From Vagococcus fessus (GTDB lineage Bacteria; Bacillota; Bacilli; Lactobacillales; Vagococcaceae): a stretch of 64,000 bases of DNA. The position numbers were made by a program, and so were the translations under genes. The stretch covers positions 744,001-808,000 of the forward strand of contig NZ_NGJY01000002.1 in NCBI RefSeq assembly GCF_003987565.1, given 5' to 3'. The notes beneath the pieces are model-generated. The model was not told the DNA's origin and did not search any database. It saw nothing but the letters and a program-made list of their open reading frames with translations. Position 1 is the stretch's first letter; each line of letters opens with the position of its first letter. This document shows, piece by piece, positions 59,375-64,000 of this stretch.

Positions 59375-60049
59375 TTTTGGATAATAAAAGGAAACAGGTC
59401 TACCAACAGTTTGGTATTCGAGTTCAGTTGTTAAAAATCCTGTGTCTTCTAAATATTTAATATATTTTCTAATAGAAACGTGAGACAAATCAAGTCGAGA
59501 GTTTAAATCATTGATAGTAAAAGGGGGGTCTATTTGATAAATTGTTTTTTTTATAAGGTTTAGGGTAGGCTGTGTTAAACCTTTATCTAATGTTAAACCT
59601 TCTTCAGGGACAATAGAGGTGTAGCTCTTTAGCCCATCTACCTCTTTTTGTGTAAGCTGTGAATTAGAATGAAGGATATTCTTTCTGGATTGAAAAGTGC
59701 TTAAGCTATGTTCAAAACGTTGGAAGTTAAAAGGTTTAAGTATGTAATCAACTACACCATACCGAAACATCTCTTCAATAAAATTACTGTTTTTTTCTGC
59801 TGTAATCATAATAATGTCTGTTGTAAACCCTTTTTTTCTAATTAATTTAACTAAGTTAAAGCCATTTCCTTGTTTTAAGTGTGCATCAATTAAAATTAAA
59901 TCCACTTTTTTTTGAGATAATATATCTAATGCAGACTGCTCATTATCCACACTACCAATTAAATTAAAACAATCGATTTTTTTTAGATAGCTTTGATTAA
60001 TAAAGAGAACCATTGGATCATCTTCGACAATTACGACGTTATAAGTCAT
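59363..60049 (-). CDS. maeR: Response regulator MaeR (CitB/DcuR family)
   Basis: A 228-residue two-component regulator. The receiver domain is complete: acidic EDD at 9-11, phosphoacceptor Asp 55 (LILIDAHLKQGNG), Thr 83 and Lys 105 (DYILKPF). The C-terminal part has the winged-helix typical of the CitB family (TINDLNSRLDLSHVSIRKYI). Beside maeK and the malate permease gene it is expected to activate maePE. It lies one base after maeK. Confidence 0.9.
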   Translation of the reverse strand: MTYNVVIVEDDPMVLFINQSYLKKIDCFNLIGSVDNEQSALDILSQKKVDLILIDAHLKQGNGFNLVKLIRKKGFTTDIIMITAEKNSNFIEEMFRYGVVDYILKPFNFQRFEHSLSTFQSRKNILHSNSQLTQKEVDGLKSYTSIVPEEGLTLDKGLTQPTLNLIKKTIYQIDPPFTINDLNSRLDLSHVSIRKYIKYLEDTGFLTTELEYQTVGRPVSFYYPKEKN

Positions 60050-60050
60050 A

Positions 60051-61604
60051 TTATTTATTCTCCTTTGTAGTTTCGTAAGGGGTCTTTATACTAAGTATAA
60101 ACCATTCAGATTGTGTTTCGTAATGAATGCTGCTATTAGATTCTAAAAGAGCATTTTTAAAATAGGTAGAATTAAGTTGTTTTTTTAGTGTATCAACTTC
60201 TAATGCATCTATTAAAAAACTATAAGACGTTTCAAGGTTATTTTCTAGATAGCCTAGTCTGATTTGGGTATCAGACGCACAATTTATTTTTAGGATATGG
60301 GAGTTGATATATTTTATCATACTTATCCAGATTTGAATGGAAGATTGATCAATAGTAGTAGGGATATCTGGAGATATTTCAACCATAAAAGGAAATTGAT
60401 TTTCAACAAAACGACTGCGTTCTCCAATCAAGAAACCTGCAATCAACGGGTTTTTAATCAGATAGACCATCCGACTTGCAAATTCTTGTTCAGGTTCTAA
60501 TATTTTTTCTAGATATTTTGTCAGTTGATCATAATCTTTTAAGTCTGTTAGTCCATAAATAACGTGTAATTTATTTAAAAAATCATGGGATTGAGATTGT
60601 AAGGACGTTGCATATGTTGTTGTATTTTGTAGCTGATCATGAAGTGAAATTAATTGGGTCATATCTCTGATAATAAATATTTTTCCGACATTTTTTTTCC
60701 TAACGACAATGGGAGCAGTTGATATAAGGTAATCTATCCCATTTTGGTGTAATAATTCATCAGAATTAGATTGATAGTTGTGATCTTGTGTATGCGATTG
60801 AAGTTTTGGAATTAAAGAATCAATCGTATGAGAATAGGGAGAATCAGTGTGTGCTAGTTTTTTTAGAAGTAATTTTCCAGAGTTATTAGCCAATGTTATT
60901 TTATTATTGCTGTCAGTTACTATGATAGAATCGTGTACATTTTCAAACATAGCATTTCTTTCTTCAAGCAGAATAGCTATTTCATTAGGTTCTAGGTCGT
61001 GCATCTGTTTTTTTATAGTATAAGCTGTGAAGATTGCAGCTATTATACTGACTGCCAGACTTATAAGAAGACTGATAGAAAAACTCTTCCTCATTTTATT
61101 AAGGTGTCCCGAAAGTTTATTTGTTGTTAGACCGATGGATATTACACCTATTTCTTTACCATTGTTATTAAAAACAGGAACAAAGCCCCTAAGAGATTCC
61201 CCTAAGGTACCAGATGCAGTTGAAACAGATGCAACCCCAAATTTTATTGCTTTTTTTTCATCTCCGCCTTGAAACTTTTTATATATTTTTTCATGGTCGG
61301 GGTGGCTTAATCTAATTTTATCCATTGTCATGACCACTACAAAATCTAAATTAAAAGCTTCTTCGGCATTATGGGTTTCTTTTAGTAGAGAAGAATTGGA
61401 ACTTTGGTCTTCTAGTGAATTTATAATAATAGAATTTTTTGAAAGAAGATGGCCTATTTTTAGTAGATCTTGTTCTTGCTTTTCTCTAGAATTATATATT
61501 AACTGTTTGTTTATTTGATAATAAGAAAAAGATAGGGTAAATAGTAGTGCTATAAAGACTAAAAAAGTTAATCTTAACCATAAGTTAAGTTGTTTCAATT
61601 TCAT
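60051..61604 (-). CDS. maeK: MaeK-like sensor kinase (CitA/DcuS family) with degenerate ATPase domain
   Basis: A 517-residue membrane sensor. Helices at about 10-28 and 174-196 enclose an extracellular dicarboxylate-sensing domain (DFVVVMTMDKIRLSHPDHEK, FVPVFNNNGKEIGVISIG). A cytoplasmic PAS domain (212-320) and the dimerisation helix with the phosphoacceptor His 340 (SQSHDFLNKLHVIYGL) follow. The last 170 residues should be an HATPase domain. They show no N-box (N-x3-DNA), no D-x-G-x-G and no G-x-G-x-G/A. The length is kept, so it is degenerate rather than cut. Malate is the likely ligand by context. Confidence 0.85.
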   Translation of the reverse strand: MKLKQLNLWLRLTFLVFIALLFTLSFSYYQINKQLIYNSREKQEQDLLKIGHLLSKNSIIINSLEDQSSNSSLLKETHNAEEAFNLDFVVVMTMDKIRLSHPDHEKIYKKFQGGDEKKAIKFGVASVSTASGTLGESLRGFVPVFNNNGKEIGVISIGLTTNKLSGHLNKMRKSFSISLLISLAVSIIAAIFTAYTIKKQMHDLEPNEIAILLEERNAMFENVHDSIIVTDSNNKITLANNSGKLLLKKLAHTDSPYSHTIDSLIPKLQSHTQDHNYQSNSDELLHQNGIDYLISTAPIVVRKKNVGKIFIIRDMTQLISLHDQLQNTTTYATSLQSQSHDFLNKLHVIYGLTDLKDYDQLTKYLEKILEPEQEFASRMVYLIKNPLIAGFLIGERSRFVENQFPFMVEISPDIPTTIDQSSIQIWISMIKYINSHILKINCASDTQIRLGYLENNLETSYSFLIDALEVDTLKKQLNSTYFKNALLESNSSIHYETQSEWFILSIKTPYETTKENK

Positions 61605-61640
61605 ATAGAATAGCTCCTTTGCATTTAGTGATAAAATTGG

Positions 61641-61680
61641 TTAAATTAGTTAATCAATACTTAAAATAGTTAAATACTTA
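61641..61680 (+). promoter_or_regulatory. Two 20-base direct repeats before maeP, candidate MaeR sites
   Basis: TTAAATTAGTTAA begins at 61641 and TTAAAATAGTTAA at 61661, 12 of 13 bases identical, two helical turns apart. A TATACT -10 follows at 61702-61707 with no -35, as expected for an activated promoter. Confidence 0.55.
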
Positions 61681-61722
61681 ATATAAATCACTTCTACCTA
61701 GTATACTAAAAACGAATCAAAA

Positions 61723-61736
61723 AGAAAGCGCTATTT
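61723..61736 (+). promoter_or_regulatory. cre-like site before maeP
   Basis: AGAAAGCGCTATTT resembles the CcpA cre site and lies downstream of the -10, where bound CcpA would block transcription. Carbon catabolite repression of maeP is inferred. Confidence 0.5.
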
Positions 61737-61750
61737 TTAGGAGGAGCAGA

Positions 61751-63061
61751 ATGGAAAATGTAGAAGTGAAAAAGGAAACGTTTAGTGATAAAATGAAAAC
61801 GTTCCAAGTGGGACCAGTTCCACTACCAGTTTATTTAGTTTTAGCAGCTATTATTTTATTTACAGCGTATTTGGAGCAATTACCAGTTTCGATGATTGGT
61901 GGCTTTGCGGTTATTTTATCTTTAGGGTGGTTATTAGGAACAATCGGTGGAAGTATCCCAGGATTAAAACATTTTGGTGGTCCAGCGATTATGTCACTAC
62001 TTGTCCCTTCAATACTTGTATTTTTTAATGTATTTAATGAAAACACATTAGACGCTACAAATATGTTGATGAAGCAAGCAAACTTTTTATATTTTTATAT
62101 AGCTTGTCTAGTATGTGGAAGTATTTTAGGAATGCATCGTAAGATTTTAGTTCAAGGTTTAATGAGAATGATTGTTCCAATGCTATGTGGCATGATTTTA
62201 GCAATGATTGTGGGGACTACACTAGGAACACTCTTAGGTTTAGGAACAACACACACATTATTCTATATTGTTACCCCTGTATTAGCAGGTGGGATTGGTG
62301 AAGGTATTTTACCATTATCACTAGGGTACAGTGCTATTACAGGCGTTCCAAGTGAGCAGTTGGTTGGACAACTTATTCCAGCTACAATCATAGGAAATTT
62401 CTTTGCAATTATGGCTTCAGCATTTCTAAGCCGTATGGGAGAAAGAAAACAAGACAAATGTGGTAATGGTCAACTTGTAAAAGTAGATGGTGAAGATATG
62501 TCGGATGCTATGAAAGAAGATAAAAGTCCAATTGATGTTCGTCTAATGGGTGCGGGTGTTTTAATTGCCTCTACGTTATTTATCACTGGAGCACTTTTAC
62601 AACATTTAACAGGTTTTCCAGGTCCAGTTTTAATGATTTTAGTTGCAGCTTTAGTTAAATACTTGAGTTTATTGCCATCAGATATGGAAAAAGGCTCTAA
62701 ACAGTTATATAAATTTATTTCATCAAACTTTACTTTCCCATTAATGGTTGGGTTAGGTATGTTATATATCCCATTAAAAGATGTTGTAGGGATGTTATCA
62801 TGGCAATATTTTGTAGTTGTAATTGCAGTTGTTTTAACGGTAGTAGCGACAGGATACTTTGTAGGTGGTAAAATGAACATGTATCCAATTGAAGCCGCTA
62901 TTATTACAGCATGCCAAAGTGGTATGGGAGGAACAGGAGACGTTGCGATTCTATCAACAGCGAATCGAATGAATCTAATGCCTTTTGCACAAGTAGCAAC
63001 ACGTTTGGGTGGAGCAATAACTGTTTTAACAATGACAGCTTTATTAAAATTCTTATTCTAA
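61751..63061 (+). CDS. maeP: Malate permease MaeP (2-hydroxycarboxylate transporter family)
   Basis: A secondary transporter of the 2HCT (CitS) family, 436 residues with about eleven membrane segments. The two GGxG re-entrant loop motifs are seen: TPVLAGGIGEGILPLSLGYS and ACQSGMGGTGDVAILSTANR. The final segment ends TALLKFLF. The family carries malate, citrate or citrate/malate. Malic enzyme next to it and maeKR opposite point to malate. AGGAGG precedes the ATG. It is 19 bases before maeE. Confidence 0.93.
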   Translation: MENVEVKKETFSDKMKTFQVGPVPLPVYLVLAAIILFTAYLEQLPVSMIGGFAVILSLGWLLGTIGGSIPGLKHFGGPAIMSLLVPSILVFFNVFNENTLDATNMLMKQANFLYFYIACLVCGSILGMHRKILVQGLMRMIVPMLCGMILAMIVGTTLGTLLGLGTTHTLFYIVTPVLAGGIGEGILPLSLGYSAITGVPSEQLVGQLIPATIIGNFFAIMASAFLSRMGERKQDKCGNGQLVKVDGEDMSDAMKEDKSPIDVRLMGAGVLIASTLFITGALLQHLTGFPGPVLMILVAALVKYLSLLPSDMEKGSKQLYKFISSNFTFPLMVGLGMLYIPLKDVVGMLSWQYFVVVIAVVLTVVATGYFVGGKMNMYPIEAAIITACQSGMGGTGDVAILSTANRMNLMPFAQVATRLGGAITVLTMTALLKFLF

Positions 63062-63080
63062 TTGAAGGAGTGACGTAAAA

Positions 63081-64000
63081 ATGACAGATGTAAAAGAGTT
63101 AGCGTTAGCTTTAAGTAAAGAAAAAGGTGGAAAATTAGAAGTAGTTCCTAAGGTTCCAATCAATTCTATGGAAGATTTAGCAGTAGCTTATACGCCTGGT
63201 GTAGGTGCAGTATGTATGGCAATTGCTGATGATAAAGAAAAAGCGTATGAGTATACGACTAAACGTAATTTAGTAGCTGTTATTACTGATGGTTCAGCAG
63301 TATTAGGATTAGGTAATATAGGTCCAGAAGCCGCTATTCCTGTTATGGAAGGAAAAGCAGCATTATTCAAACGTTTTGCAGATGTCGATGCGGTGCCATT
63401 ATCATTGAATACGCAAGATACAGAAGAAATTATTGCTCATATCGCAGCACTAGCTCCATCTTTTGGTGGGATTAATTTAGAGGATATTAGTGCACCACGT
63501 TGTTTTGAAATTGAAAGACGCTTAAAAGAAATGTTAGATATTCCAGTTTTCCATGATGATCAACACGGGACAGCGATTATTGTGTTAGCAGGCTTATTAA
63601 ATAGTTTACGCTTAACAGGTAAGAAACTTGAAGAAATCCAAGTTGTTGTAAATGGAGGAGGAGCTGCTGGACTTTCAATTACGCGTTTATTTTTATCTGC
63701 GGGTGTTAAAAATATTAAAGTGGTTGACCGTACAGGTATTATTTCAGCAACAGACGATACATTAGCACCTCATCATCAAGAGATTGCTAAAGTAACAAAC
63801 TTAGATCATCAAACAGGAACATTGGAAGATGCTGTTAAAGGAGCGGATGTATTTGTAGGTGTATCAGCTCCAGGCGTATTAAAACCAGAGTGGGTATCAA
63901 CAATGGCTGAAAAATCAACAATTTTTGCAATGGCTAACCCAGTTCCTGAGATTTTCCCAGATGAAGCTAAAGCTGCAGGCGCTTATATCGTTGGGACAGG
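63081..64000 (+). CDS. maeE: Malic enzyme (N-terminal 306 residues, runs off window)
   Basis: The NAD-dependent malic enzyme decarboxylates malate to pyruvate. About 306 residues are inside the window, without a stop. They start MTDVKELALALSKEKGGKLE and include VAYTPGVGAV, VITDGSAVLGLGNIGPEAA, FGGINLEDISAPRCFEIE, FHDDQHGTAI and the nucleotide-binding VVNGGGAAGLSITRLF. AAGGAGTG precedes the ATG. With maeP it forms the malate utilisation operon. Confidence 0.96.
   Translation, partial: MTDVKELALALSKEKGGKLEVVPKVPINSMEDLAVAYTPGVGAVCMAIADDKEKAYEYTTKRNLVAVITDGSAVLGLGNIGPEAAIPVMEGKAALFKRFADVDAVPLSLNTQDTEEIIAHIAALAPSFGGINLEDISAPRCFEIERRLKEMLDIPVFHDDQHGTAIIVLAGLLNSLRLTGKKLEEIQVVVNGGGAAGLSITRLFLSAGVKNIKVVDRTGIISATDDTLAPHHQEIAKVTNLDHQTGTLEDAVKGADVFVGVSAPGVLKPEWVSTMAEKSTIFAMANPVPEIFPDEAKAAGAYIVGT

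Overview
The window reads as a chromosomal segment around the replication origin of a low-GC Gram-positive bacterium of the order Lactobacillales. Family Enterococcaceae (Vagococcus- or Enterococcus-like) fits best. This rests on the gene order dnaA-dnaN-yaaA-recF-gyrB-gyrA-rpsF-ssb-rpsR-rplI-dnaC-purA, the zinc-type S14, the flavin-based extracellular electron transfer locus and the maeKR/maePE malate module. The genus is inference. No rRNA, tRNA, CRISPR array, insertion sequence or prophage was seen.

Layout. (1) 1-9.6 kb, minus strand: the S10-spc ribosomal protein operon from rpsJ to the start of secY, with a structured leader. (2) 9.7-15.2 kb, minus strand: an exported Glu/Thr-rich protein of unknown function, tuf, then the str operon (rpsL-rpsG-fusA). 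(3) 15.3-18.9 kb: rpiA, a formate/nitrite-type channel, gpmA and an iron-dependent alcohol dehydrogenase. (4) 19.0-29.8 kb, minus strand: nucleoside uptake and salvage (cdd, a BmpA/Nup-type ABC transporter, deoB, two purine nucleoside phosphorylases, pyrimidine-nucleoside phosphorylase, a LacI-family regulator), with cre-like and palindromic operator candidates. (5) 30.2-37.1 kb: a divergent extracellular electron transfer locus. pplA-fmnB-dmkA lie on one side and ndh2-eetB-dmkB on the other; no eetA is visible. (6) 37.2-41.5 kb: a HAD phosphatase, an M3 oligoendopeptidase and an ABC-F protein with an altered second ATP site. (7) 41.9-55.3 kb, minus strand: purA, dnaC, rplI, rpsR, ssb, rpsF, gyrA, gyrB, recF, yaaA, dnaN, dnaA, with two parS-type ParB sites and a bipartite oriC. 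(8) 55.8-59.4 kb, plus strand: rpmH, rnpA, yidC and a strongly enlarged jag/khpB. (9) 59.4-64 kb: malate sensing and use (maeR, maeK, maeP, start of maeE).

How it works together. Most genes run away from oriC (about 53.8-55.7 kb), minus to the left and plus to the right, as expected for co-orientation with replication. The nucleoside block imports nucleosides, splits them by phosphorolysis and passes the sugar phosphate to central metabolism. In the electron transfer locus, DmkA and DmkB make the quinone, Ndh2 reduces it with NADH, and FmnB attaches FMN to the surface lipoprotein PplA, which passes electrons out of the cell. The mae module couples malate uptake to malic enzyme.

Most unusual features: a Jag protein with five Jag_N domains, twelve 12-residue repeats and an R3H motif lacking its histidine; a MaeK-like sensor whose C-terminal region has none of the usual histidine-kinase ATP-binding motifs; an electron transfer locus without eetA; and two parS sites, one inside a 54-bp inverted repeat at the place where gdpP normally sits.
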